This document shows positions 18,610-26,294 of a DNA stretch of 37,464 nt, one piece after another. This DNA is from Gallionellaceae bacterium (lineage in GTDB: Bacteria > Pseudomonadota > Gammaproteobacteria > Burkholderiales > Gallionellaceae), in assembly GCA_004297065.1 (NCBI GenBank), contig SCUU01000102.1, forward strand, positions 1 through 37,464. Direction: 5' to 3'. Positions within the stretch are counted from its first letter, which is position 1. Each line of letters begins with the position of its first letter. The translations under genes were made by a program, and so were the position numbers. The notes under the pieces were generated by a model. The model was not told the DNA's origin, ran no database searches, and saw only the letters and a list, made by a program, of their open reading frames with translations.

Positions 18610-19146
18610 ATGACGAAAAAATCTTTTCCGCTATCCCGCGTTTACCAATTGTTGGAATCCGGACCTGTCGTGCTGGTGACAACTTCCCACAAAGGCAGCG
18701 CCAACATCATGACCCAATCGTGGCACACGATGATGGAGTTTGAGCCGCCGCTGGTGGGATGTGTGATTAGCGGGCGCAATTACAGTTTCGATGCGCTGCG
18801 CAAAACCAAGGAGTGCGTGCTGAATATTCCGTCCGCCGAGCTGGCGAAGCAGGTGGTGGGTGTTGGCAACTGCTCGGGTAACGAGGTGGATAAATTCAAG
18901 AAGTTCAAGCTGATGGCGCTGCCTGCCTCGCAGGTGGCAGCGCCGCTCATCGACGAGTGTTACGCCAATCTCGAATGCAAGGTGGTCGATACGCGGATGG
19001 TGAACAGGTACAATTTTTTTGTGCTGGAGGTGGTCAAGGCTTGGGTTGATCCCGCGCAAAAGAATCCGCGCACGCTGCATCATCAAGGCAAAGGTGTGTT
19101 CATGGTGGCGGGCGACACGATTAAATTACCGTCCAAGATGGCGTGA
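18610..19146 (+). CDS. Flavin reductase family protein (FMN-binding split barrel)
   Basis: 178 residues from ATG 18610; a GTG at 18601 is an alternative, and neither has a strong ribosome binding site. The split-barrel fold is indicated by PVVLVTTSHKGSANIMTQSWHTMMEFEPPLVGCVIS, then FDALRKTKECVLNIPSAELA, the typical flavin reductase domain (PF01613-like). Members reduce FMN or FAD with NAD(P)H or carry FMN themselves, often supporting a monooxygenase. No partner monooxygenase lies nearby, so the role is open. The stop overlaps the next gene's ATG by one base, suggesting an operon with the membrane protein and MFS transporter. Confidence 0.85.
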   Translation: MTKKSFPLSRVYQLLESGPVVLVTTSHKGSANIMTQSWHTMMEFEPPLVGCVISGRNYSFDALRKTKECVLNIPSAELAKQVVGVGNCSGNEVDKFKKFKLMALPASQVAAPLIDECYANLECKVVDTRMVNRYNFFVLEVVKAWVDPAQKNPRTLHHQGKGVFMVAGDTIKLPSKMA

Positions 19147-19550
19147 TGAAGCTGCGCTATCTGTATGCATGGTTTGTGTTGTTGCTGGTCGCCATCGTCA
19201 ATGGCGGTTTGCGCGATCTCACTTATGGCAAGCATGTTTCCGAATTGCTCGCGCATCAGATTTCCTGCGTGATAGGTATCGCGCTGTTTGCCGTGGTGAT
19301 CTCCCAACATGTGCGGCGCTGGCCGCCTGCTTCGGCGCGGGAGGCGTGGTTCGTCGGGGTGTTCTGGATGGCGCTGACGGTGGCGTTTGAGTTTTTGTTT
19401 TTCCATTACGTCGGCGGTCATTCGTGGGAGGCGCTATTGGCGAACTACGATATGGCGAGAGGGCGCTTGTGGCCGTTGATTCTGTTGTGGGTGCTGGTTG
19501 CGCCGTATTTTTTCTATCGAATCCTCAATAAAAAATTAGACAATGAATAA
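19146..19550 (+). CDS. Small four-helix membrane protein, unknown function
   Basis: 134 residues. Four hydrophobic stretches are visible: about 5-20 (YAWFVLLLVAIVNG), 36-54 (ISCVIGIALFAVVIS), 70-90 (FVGVFWMALTVAFEFLFFHYVG) and 108-125 (LWPLILLWVLVAPYFF). I do not recognise the family. ATG 19146 shares its A with the upstream TGA; an in-frame GTG lies 3 nt before. The gene overlaps the following MFS gene by 8 nt. The tight coupling to flavin reductase and MFS genes suggests a common operon. Confidence 0.75.
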   Translation: MKLRYLYAWFVLLLVAIVNGGLRDLTYGKHVSELLAHQISCVIGIALFAVVISQHVRRWPPASAREAWFVGVFWMALTVAFEFLFFHYVGGHSWEALLANYDMARGRLWPLILLWVLVAPYFFYRILNKKLDNE

Positions 19551-20739
19551 AGCCGCCAACGATGCCCTGAGCCAAATCCCCCGTGGTGTATGGATGCTGG
19601 GCTTCGTCAGCCTGCTGATGGATGTCTCGTCCGAGATGATCCACAGCTTGCTGCCGCTGTTCATGGTGACGGTGTTGGGCGCGAGTGCGCTGATGGTGGG
19701 GGTGATCGAGGGCATCGCGGAATCGACGGCGTTGCTGGTGAAAGTGTTCTCCGGCGCGTTGAGCGATTATCTGGGCAAGCGCAAAGGGCTGGCGCTGTTC
19801 GGCTATGCCTTGGGGGCGTTCACCAAGCCGGTGTTCGCGCTGGCGTCGGGTGTGGGTATGGTGTTGGCGGCGCGCTTCCTCGACCGGATAGGCAAGGGCG
19901 TGCGCGGCGCGCCCCGCGACGCCTTGGTGGCCGACATCGCGCCGCCCGAGATACGCGGTGCGGCATTCGGTCTGCGCCAGTCGCTGGATACGGTGGGCGC
20001 GTTCCTCGGGCCGTTGCTGGCGGTGGGGTTGATGCTGTTGTGGGCCAACGATTTTCGCGCGGTGTTCTGGGTGGCGGTGATACCCGGTTTGCTGGCGGTG
20101 GCGTTGCTGCTGTTCGGTGTGCGGGAACCGGAAAAGCAGGAGGCACACACGCCCGTTAACCCGATCAGCCGCGCCAATCTGCAGCGCTTGGGTGCGGCGT
20201 ATTGGTGGGTGGTCGGCATCGGCGCGGTGTTCACGCTGGCGCGATTCAGCGAAGCCTTTCTCGTGCTGCGCGCCGCGCAGGGCGGCATCGCCGTTGCGCT
20301 GGTGCCTCTGGTGATGGTGGCGATGAATCTGATCTATGCAGCTTCTGCGTATCCGTTCGGCAAGCTCTCCGACAGCATGAGCCATGCCAAACTGTTGGCG
20401 CTGGGTCTGGTGGTGTTGATCGCTGCCGATCTGGTGTTGGCGACCGACGATCATTGGACGACGGTGCTGCTCGGCGTCGCGCTGTGGGGCATCCACATGG
20501 GTATCACGCAGGGCTTGCTGGCGCGCATGGTGGCCGACACCGCGCCCGCCGACCTGCGCGGTACGGCGTATGGCTTCTTCAATCTGGTGAGCGGATTGGC
20601 GATGCTGGTGGCCAGCGTCACGGCGGGGCTGCTGTGGGACAAGCTCGGTGCGTCATTCACCTTCTATGCGGGCGCGGCGTTTTGCGTGGTGACGCTGGCC
20701 GGGTTGCTGGTGCGGGCGGGGCGGTTGCATATGCAATGA
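19543..20739 (+). CDS. MFS transporter
   Basis: 398 residues with about 12 membrane helices. MFS motif A appears after helix 2 as GALSDYLGKRKG, and a DRIGKGVRGAPRDALVADIAP segment follows helix 4, characteristic of a subfamily of small-molecule exporters annotated only as MFS. The two halves are joined by a short loop near residues 195-215. The substrate cannot be told from sequence. The start lies 8 nt inside the upstream membrane-protein gene. Directly downstream there is no further intact gene but a decayed HD-GYP tail. Confidence 0.88.
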   Translation: MNKAANDALSQIPRGVWMLGFVSLLMDVSSEMIHSLLPLFMVTVLGASALMVGVIEGIAESTALLVKVFSGALSDYLGKRKGLALFGYALGAFTKPVFALASGVGMVLAARFLDRIGKGVRGAPRDALVADIAPPEIRGAAFGLRQSLDTVGAFLGPLLAVGLMLLWANDFRAVFWVAVIPGLLAVALLLFGVREPEKQEAHTPVNPISRANLQRLGAAYWWVVGIGAVFTLARFSEAFLVLRAAQGGIAVALVPLVMVAMNLIYAASAYPFGKLSDSMSHAKLLALGLVVLIAADLVLATDDHWTTVLLGVALWGIHMGITQGLLARMVADTAPADLRGTAYGFFNLVSGLAMLVASVTAGLLWDKLGASFTFYAGAAFCVVTLAGLLVRAGRLHMQ

Positions 20740-21010
20740 AAAAGCTCACGCGCAAGGCGGTGCGGGCGAGATGGTTGAGATATTCATCAAAGTGTTGGTC
20801 GCCTATCCGCCGGGCTCCTTCGTCAGATTGAAAAATGGCGAACAGGCCACCGTCATCCGGCGCAACCTTGGTGCGGCCATCGCCCCCAGAGTTAAAACGT
20901 GTTCGACGTGCTGGGGATGCCGTTGGTGGCACCCGTCAGCCGCGATACTACAAGACCGGTTTATACGATTTGCGATGGCATTCCGCGCAACAATATGTTT
21001 CGGATAAATT
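20738..21010 (+). pseudogene. 3' remnant of an HD-GYP-type gene, frameshifted
   Basis: One frame (from about 20738, immediately after the MFS stop) encodes VLVAYPPGSFVRLKNGEQATVIRRN, the characteristic tail that follows HD-GYP phosphodiesterase domains. Near 20893-20896 (a run of A) the reading frame shifts, and the neighbouring frame continues VFDVLGMPLVAPVSRDT, which completes the same tail. Adding one A to the run would rejoin them. The catalytic HD-GYP part is absent, so this is a fragment left by a deletion. It fills most of the 373-nt gap between the MFS and TPR/barrel genes; the rest (about 21010-21112) shows nothing I recognise. Confidence 0.7.
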
Positions 21011-21112
21011 CCCACTTGCCGTGGGGCTATCGGGCGGTATACGGGTTAGAATCAATCCGTTGCGCGCCGGCAAAAAATATTCGGGAAAATAATTCCAACC
21101 GGTTGATGTGCC

Positions 21113-22516
21113 GTGCAGTGCAAATCGAGAGCGCCTATCTTGGAAACAGCTTCAGGAAATATTCGAAAAACAATCTCCGGATGCGGCGTGCATTCCTGCC
21201 TTCGCATGTTCGCGGCGGCCATCGTTTTTCAGATGTGCGCGTCACCCGTTTTTGCCGCAGGCGATTCGCCGAGTCTGGATGAGGCGCGGCGTCTGCTGGA
21301 TGAAGGCAGGGCCGAACAGTCGGCGGCGATTCTGGAACGCGACCTGCTGGAGCTTGCCGGAAATGCGGATTACGACTACCTGCTCGGTCTGGCTTGGTAC
21401 AAATCCGGTCAGAAGGCGAAGGCGATGTTCGCTTTCGAGCGCGTACTGATGGTCGCTCCCTCTAATGTCGATGCGCGGCTCAAGGCGGCGCAGATCAGCG
21501 TCGGGCGCGACGATGCGGCGTATGCGCGCGACTTGCTGGAGCCATTGTCGGTGCAGACGCTCGACGCCAGGCAGCAGCAGGAGCTGGCGCAGATACGCAG
21601 CGCGATCTCGGCGGCCTCCTCCAATAAGCCGCTCGCGGTGCGCGGCTACCTGCTGGGCGGTATCGGTTGGGACGACAACGTGACCAGCGGGCCGAACCAG
21701 ACCGCACTGCTCATCCCCGGACTCGGCCCGACGGCGACGGCACTGGGCACGGCGACGCGCGACAAAGACATGGCCGGTTTCGCGGAGGCCGGTGCGGTCA
21801 TGCAACAGGCCGTCGGCGAGGACACTTGGTTGACGGGCGATGGCAGCTTGCATCAAGGCTTCAACCGCCGGCGCAACGATGTGACCGACAGTTATGCCAA
21901 CCTCAATCTCGGCGTGCTCGAACGCAGCGGCGGCGAATATTTCGGCGCGGCGCTGATGGGGCAAAACTACCGGATCAGGAACACGACCTATCGCGACACG
22001 GTGGGCGGGCGTTTGAACTGGGTGCATCCGGTCGGCGGCGAGTCGCTGCTGACCACATATATCCAGCGACTCGATTTTACCTATCCGCTCAGTTCGGTGG
22101 ACAACGCCGCGCGCAGCATCCTCGGCATGATGTACGAATCGGCACTGGGCGGGGGCGGGGCGTTGCAGTGCGGTGCCTACGGCGGCAGGGAGGCGGCGAG
22201 CAGTGCGCACTCCAGTTATCGCCTGAGCGGCGCCAGTTTGGGCGGCAGCACCATGTTGGGCAAGGATATCGCACTCTCCGCCGGTGCGCTGTACGAGCGG
22301 CGCAACTACGATGCGGTGGACGCCCTGTATCTCTACACGCGAAAAGATTCCGCATACAGTTTCGGGCTCGCCGCCGACTATCAGATGGGTGAGCGCTGGC
22401 ATCTGATCCCGCGCTACACCCACACGCGCAACATCTCCAACATGGAGCTGTACGACTACACCCGCAACGCTTTCATGCTCCAACTCAGATGGGACTTCGA
22501 TAATGAAAAAGACTGA
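21113..22516 (+). CDS. Outer-membrane protein: N-terminal TPR plus C-terminal beta-barrel (Slam-like layout)
   Basis: 467 residues from GTG 21113; the true start may be further in (GTG 21188 gives a cleaner signal peptide ending PVFA/AGD). About residues 50-170 are helical TPR units (DEARRLLDEGRAEQSAAILERDLL, then YLLGLAWYKSGQKAKAMFAFERVL). From about 185 to the end, alternating amphipathic strands begin with RGYLLGGIGWDDNVTSG and finish with a strand ending in RWDF just before the C-terminus, consistent with an outer-membrane barrel. TPR plus about 280-residue barrel is the plan of the DUF560/Slam proteins that bring lipoproteins to the surface, but identity with Slam is inference. The last 14 nt overlap the FecR gene. 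Confidence 0.75.
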   Translation: MQCKSRAPILETASGNIRKTISGCGVHSCLRMFAAAIVFQMCASPVFAAGDSPSLDEARRLLDEGRAEQSAAILERDLLELAGNADYDYLLGLAWYKSGQKAKAMFAFERVLMVAPSNVDARLKAAQISVGRDDAAYARDLLEPLSVQTLDARQQQELAQIRSAISAASSNKPLAVRGYLLGGIGWDDNVTSGPNQTALLIPGLGPTATALGTATRDKDMAGFAEAGAVMQQAVGEDTWLTGDGSLHQGFNRRRNDVTDSYANLNLGVLERSGGEYFGAALMGQNYRIRNTTYRDTVGGRLNWVHPVGGESLLTTYIQRLDFTYPLSSVDNAARSILGMMYESALGGGGALQCGAYGGREAASSAHSSYRLSGASLGGSTMLGKDIALSAGALYERRNYDAVDALYLYTRKDSAYSFGLAADYQMGERWHLIPRYTHTRNISNMELYDYTRNAFMLQLRWDFDNEKD

Positions 22517-23351
22517 TTCGATCCTGGGACTGCCGGCTTTCGCGCGGCAGTTATTCGCAGTCGCGCTGCTCTGCATGGCGCTGCATCCCGCGTTGGCGGA
22601 GGAGACGGCGGGCGTGATATTGGCCTACACCGGCGAGGTGGCGATACAGCGCGGTGAAGAGAAACGCCCGGGCGCGAAACATGCCGATCTGTTCAGCGGC
22701 GATACTATTGTCACCGGGGAAGGTCAGGTGCAGATACGCTTCGTCGACGGCACTATGCTCACCCTGTATCGCGATACCAGGTTCGCCGTGGACGATTACC
22801 GCTACGGCAAAGGCAACGGTGACCGGGCGCAGTTCAGCCTGCTCAACGGCGTGATGCACACCCTCACCGGCGAGATCGACAAGAAGAACTATCTGCTCAA
22901 AACGCGCCTCGCCAATCTCGGCGTGCGCGGTACGGAGTATTCGGTGCAGCTCGATAATGCGATGCATGTGAGTGTGGATCAGGGCCGTGTCGAACTTGTC
23001 AACGCGGGCGGCACGGTGCAGATCGGGGCGGGGCAAAGCGCCATCATCACCGGGCCCAATGTGATGCCCAAGCCGTCGATGGGCGGCAAGATCAATCTGC
23101 GTTTGCACGGTCCCGGTGCGGGCATGGGACGTAGGGGTGAGCCGCAGCCCGGGTCTGCGCCCGGCGGCATGCGGCCACCCGGCGGAGGGATGCCGCCACA
23201 TGGAGGCGGCGGCACGGCAGGTGGAGCGACCCCGCCTCCGCCGCCGCCAGCAGGGACGCGGAATCTGTCGCGCCAGCAAGGCGGACAGCAAACCCCGGGC
23301 GGAGGATTGCCCCCGCCGGGCGGTTTGCCGCCGCCTCCTCCGGGGCCATGA
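22503..23351 (+). CDS. FecR-domain protein with Pro/Gly-rich tail
   Basis: 282 residues. A long signal peptide (about 1-32, ending ALHPALA) is followed by a FecR domain at about 45-185: GDTIVTGEGQVQIRFVDGTMLTLYRDTRF, then LLKTRLANLGVRGTEYSVQ, both hallmark segments. Unlike classic FecR it has no N-terminal cytoplasmic segment for a sigma factor, so it is an exported single-domain version. Residues about 205-282 are nearly all Pro, Gly and a few Arg/Gln, probably disordered and perhaps spanning the periplasm or peptidoglycan. Neighbours are an outer-membrane barrel upstream (14-nt overlap) and a CHASE2 cyclase 22 nt downstream. Confidence 0.85.
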   Translation: MKKTDSILGLPAFARQLFAVALLCMALHPALAEETAGVILAYTGEVAIQRGEEKRPGAKHADLFSGDTIVTGEGQVQIRFVDGTMLTLYRDTRFAVDDYRYGKGNGDRAQFSLLNGVMHTLTGEIDKKNYLLKTRLANLGVRGTEYSVQLDNAMHVSVDQGRVELVNAGGTVQIGAGQSAIITGPNVMPKPSMGGKINLRLHGPGAGMGRRGEPQPGSAPGGMRPPGGGMPPHGGGGTAGGATPPPPPPAGTRNLSRQQGGQQTPGGGLPPPGGLPPPPPGP

Positions 23352-23373
23352 GGTCATTCGAAGTTGACCGGGT

Positions 23374-25551
23374 ATGACTGACACACCGCCCAATCAGCAA
23401 CGCCGGTCGCGCTTTGCCGCGTTTGCGTTGCGCGTGCTGCTCCCGGCTACCGTAATCGCGCTGGCTCTGCTCGTCCAGTTCACCGACCCGCAGTTCCGCG
23501 CGCGCATACGCGAGAACGCTTTCGACCAGTTGCAGTCGTTCGCGCCTTTGCCGTATCGCGACGAGTTGCCCGTCCGGGCGGTCGCCATCGACGACGCGAG
23601 TCTGGGCGGCATCGGGCAGTGGCCGTGGCCGCGCACTGTGCTGGCCGACCTCATCGACCGCCTCACCGCGATGGGCGCGCGCGTGGTGGCGCTCGACATG
23701 GTGCTGGCGGAGCCGGATCGCACCTCGCCCGAACAGGTGGCCGCGTTCTGGCCCAAACAGCGCGCCTTGCAGGACACGCTCAGACACATCCCCCCGCACG
23801 ACCAGGTGCTGGCACAGAGTTTTGCGCGCAGCCGCATCGCCATCGGTTTCCCCATCGAGCCCGTCGCTGTCAGCGCGACGCTGCCGCCCGCCAAAGCGCG
23901 CTTTCTCGGTTACGGCGGCGATGCCGGAGCGTGGCTGCCGCATTACGGTGGCGGCCTCGCCAGCCTGCCGCAGCTCACTGCCGCAGCGGCGGGCAGCGGC
24001 GCGATCTCGCTGGAACCGGGCAGCGATGGCGTGCTGCGTGCGGTGCCGCTGTTGTATCAAGTGCGCGATACGCTTTATCCCGGCTTGGGGCTGGAGGCGC
24101 TGCGCCTGTTCGGCGGTTTCGACAATCTCGCGCTGCAAGTCGCCGCGCCTGCCACCGGCAAAGTGCCCGGCATCGTCGGTGTCGGTTTGGGTGAGAATGC
24201 CTTTCTGCCCACCACGCCCGACGGGCAGGTCTGGCTGCATTTCCGTCCGCTGGCAGCGGAACGTTATGTGTCGGCGCAAGATGTGCTCGCGGGCAAGGTC
24301 GATGCGGGCAAGATCAAAGACCATATCGTATTCGTCGGCGCGACCGCCAAGGGTTTGGGCGATAACATCTACAGCCCGCTCGGCGAACTTATTCCCGGCA
24401 TCGAAGGCCATGTGCAACTGGTGGAGCAGTTGCTGACCGGAGACACGCTGCTGCGCCCCGCATGGGAGAACGATCTGGTGGCGGCGACGCTGCTGCTCAC
24501 CTGGCTGGCGCTGTGGTGGCTGCTGGCGCGCTTGCGTCCGGTGTGGTCTGTATTGCTCACAGTGGCGGTGGCGGCGGGCTTGCTCGGCTTATCCGTGTGG
24601 CTGTTCGCGGCGCGGCAATTGCTGTTCGATCCGTTCTATCCCGCGCTGGCGGTGAGCGCCCTGTTCCTCGTGCTGATGGTGCCGCGCTATCTGCAAACCG
24701 AATGGGAGCAGCGCTGGATACGCGATGCTTTCTCGCGCTATGTCTCGCCCAACCGCGTCAAGCATCTGCAAGAGAACCCGCAGGAGTTGGCATTGGGCGC
24801 GGTGTGCCGCGAGTGCTCGTTCGTGATGACGGATTTGGAGGGCTTCACGCCGCTCATGGAAAAATACGCGCCGGATATGCTGGCAAACCTGCTCAACGAA
24901 TATCTGGAAGGCATGATCCAGATCGCCTTCCGCCACGACGGCACGCTGGATCGTATCGTGGGCGATGCGGTGGTGGTGATGTTTTCGGCACCCCTGGTGC
25001 AGCCCGACCATGCGGCGCGCGCCCTGGCCTGCGCCCTGGAGATGGATGCGTTCGCGCGCGATTGCGCGCGCCGCCAGCGCGAACAGGGCATCCCGTTCGG
25101 GCGCACGCGCATCGGCGTCAACACCGGCAACGTGCTCATCGGCAATTTTGGCGGCAAGACCATGCTCGACTACCGCGCGCTGGGCGACCCCATCAACACC
25201 GCCGCGCGTTTGGAATCCATCAACAAACAGCTCGGCACGCACATCTGCGTGAGCGGCGCGACCGTGGCACAGTGCGCGGGATTCGCCGGCAGGCCGTCCG
25301 GGCGTCTGGTGCTGAAAGGCAAGACCGCAGCCATTGCCACCTACGAGCCGCTCACGCCGGAGCAGATGGGGCATCCGAACATCGTCGAATATCTGGACGC
25401 CTATGCGTTGATGGAAGCCGCATCGTCCGGTGCAGCGGAGGCGTTCCGGCAATTGGCGGAACGCTATCCGGACGATCCGCTCGCTGCCTACCATGCGAAA
25501 AGACTGGCGGCGGGAGAGCGGGGCAGCACCGTGGTGATGACGAGTAAGTAG
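23374..25551 (+). CDS. CHASE2 sensor / class III nucleotidyl cyclase
   Basis: 725 residues. TM1 is at about 20-33; a large extracytoplasmic CHASE2 domain follows (about 45-350, with VRAVAIDDASLGGIGQWPWPRTVLADLIDRL, ARVVALDMVLAEPD and DHIVFVGATAKGLGD). Three membrane helices (about 365-432) lead to a cytoplasmic class III cyclase domain at about 475-650. Metal-binding Asp487 (MTDLEGFT) and Asp531 (VGDAVVVMF) are present, as are the transition-state Asn and Arg in DPINTAARLES. The lysine that usually reads adenine (DKxxGD) is Arg527. CHASE2 senses an unknown periplasmic cue; the cyclase would make cAMP (or less likely cGMP). It is the last gene of the barrel-FecR-cyclase cluster. Confidence 0.92.
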   Translation: MTDTPPNQQRRSRFAAFALRVLLPATVIALALLVQFTDPQFRARIRENAFDQLQSFAPLPYRDELPVRAVAIDDASLGGIGQWPWPRTVLADLIDRLTAMGARVVALDMVLAEPDRTSPEQVAAFWPKQRALQDTLRHIPPHDQVLAQSFARSRIAIGFPIEPVAVSATLPPAKARFLGYGGDAGAWLPHYGGGLASLPQLTAAAAGSGAISLEPGSDGVLRAVPLLYQVRDTLYPGLGLEALRLFGGFDNLALQVAAPATGKVPGIVGVGLGENAFLPTTPDGQVWLHFRPLAAERYVSAQDVLAGKVDAGKIKDHIVFVGATAKGLGDNIYSPLGELIPGIEGHVQLVEQLLTGDTLLRPAWENDLVAATLLLTWLALWWLLARLRPVWSVLLTVAVAAGLLGLSVWLFAARQLLFDPFYPALAVSALFLVLMVPRYLQTEWEQRWIRDAFSRYVSPNRVKHLQENPQELALGAVCRECSFVMTDLEGFTPLMEKYAPDMLANLLNEYLEGMIQIAFRHDGTLDRIVGDAVVVMFSAPLVQPDHAARALACALEMDAFARDCARRQREQGIPFGRTRIGVNTGNVLIGNFGGKTMLDYRALGDPINTAARLESINKQLGTHICVSGATVAQCAGFAGRPSGRLVLKGKTAAIATYEPLTPEQMGHPNIVEYLDAYALMEAASSGAAEAFRQLAERYPDDPLAAYHAKRLAAGERGSTVVMTSK

Positions 25552-25608
25552 GAGCGCGAGTTGTCGCATATACTACCGTCCGAGATTTGAAAACGAGAGG
25601 AGATGATC

Positions 25609-26076
25609 TTGTCAGATACACCCGTTGAACTCACCCTTGAATATGCCGCCAAAACCGTCAAGCAACTCATGCGCGAACGCGACACCAAGATACTCGCCGA
25701 CATGCAATGGATGAGCGGCAACATGCAGCCGACCGAGAGCGAAGCGGCAGCGCTCGCCAAAGAGCGCGACAGCAAGATCGCGCACCGCAATCAGGTGCTG
25801 TATTGCGTGGGCATGCTGGACAAAGACGAGTTCAGATATTCGGACATCGAAGCGCTCATCCGCCAGCGCTTTCCCCAAACCAACCAAGGGACGGTGCTGA
25901 ACGTGGCGCATGCCATGTCGGAACTGGCGAGCGACACGGCAGGCATTTTGAAGCGCACGCCCAAGGGCGACGGCTACATGCTGAAAGACCCGGTGTTCCG
26001 CACCGCCATCGGCAATTTGCTGCGTTGCGCGGACGATAGCGAGACAGTGGAAAAAGTCGGCGGCGGCGGTAACTGA
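25609..26076 (+). CDS. Conserved hypothetical protein
   Basis: 155 residues from TTG 25609. I prefer this to ATG 25603 because GAGGAG (25597-25602) then sits 6 nt upstream, whereas it abuts the ATG. The protein is soluble and mainly helical; the first half is highly charged (KTVKQLMRERDTKILADMQWMSG), and the second half contains a winged-helix-like stretch (YSDIEALIRQRFPQTNQGTVLNVAHAMSELA, then GILKRTPKGDGYMLKD), where a short basic beta wing seems to follow helices. DNA binding is therefore possible, but I do not recognise a named family. It is not overlapped with the cyclase gene (57-nt gap) and a MITE-like element lies just downstream. Confidence 0.6.
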   Translation: MSDTPVELTLEYAAKTVKQLMRERDTKILADMQWMSGNMQPTESEAAALAKERDSKIAHRNQVLYCVGMLDKDEFRYSDIEALIRQRFPQTNQGTVLNVAHAMSELASDTAGILKRTPKGDGYMLKDPVFRTAIGNLLRCADDSETVEKVGGGGN

Positions 26077-26126
26077 AAATAAAAGGGGCCGCATTTGCAG
26101 CCCTCCTCGTTTCCAGAGCATCAGCC

Positions 26127-26294
26127 TTAAGGGCGCTTCTAAAAATGCAGATTTCCCCCGGATGCGAGGCGCGGAAAAAAATTTCGGGCATCTGTTGCGC
26201 GGCTTGCCCGCTTACCCCGCTGCCCCAACGCGGCATAACCGGCTAGTTGTTTCATCAGTTGGGATGAAATATGGATTTTTAGAAGCGCCCTTAA
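26127..26294. mobile_element. MITE-like element with perfect 20-bp terminal inverted repeats
   Basis: The left end is TTAAGGGCGCTTCTAAAAAT (26127-26146) and the right end is its exact reverse complement (26275-26294), enclosing about 128 bp with no coding capacity. Total length is 168 bp. The terminal TTAA may include a duplicated TA or TTAA target. The element has no transposase and would have to be moved in trans. Its right end supplies the TAA stop of the GGDEF gene on the minus strand. Confidence 0.8.

Noticed and set aside
21242-24417. Long minus-strand open frames (about 444 and 441 codons) opposite the barrel, FecR and CHASE2 genes
   Set aside because: They are antisense shadows; the plus-strand products have signal peptides and conserved domains, the minus-strand frames have none.
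24462-25547. Second plus-strand frame inside the CHASE2 cyclase gene (361 codons)
   Set aside because: Out-of-frame shadow of the cyclase; composition of Gly/Arg/Ala runs and no motif.
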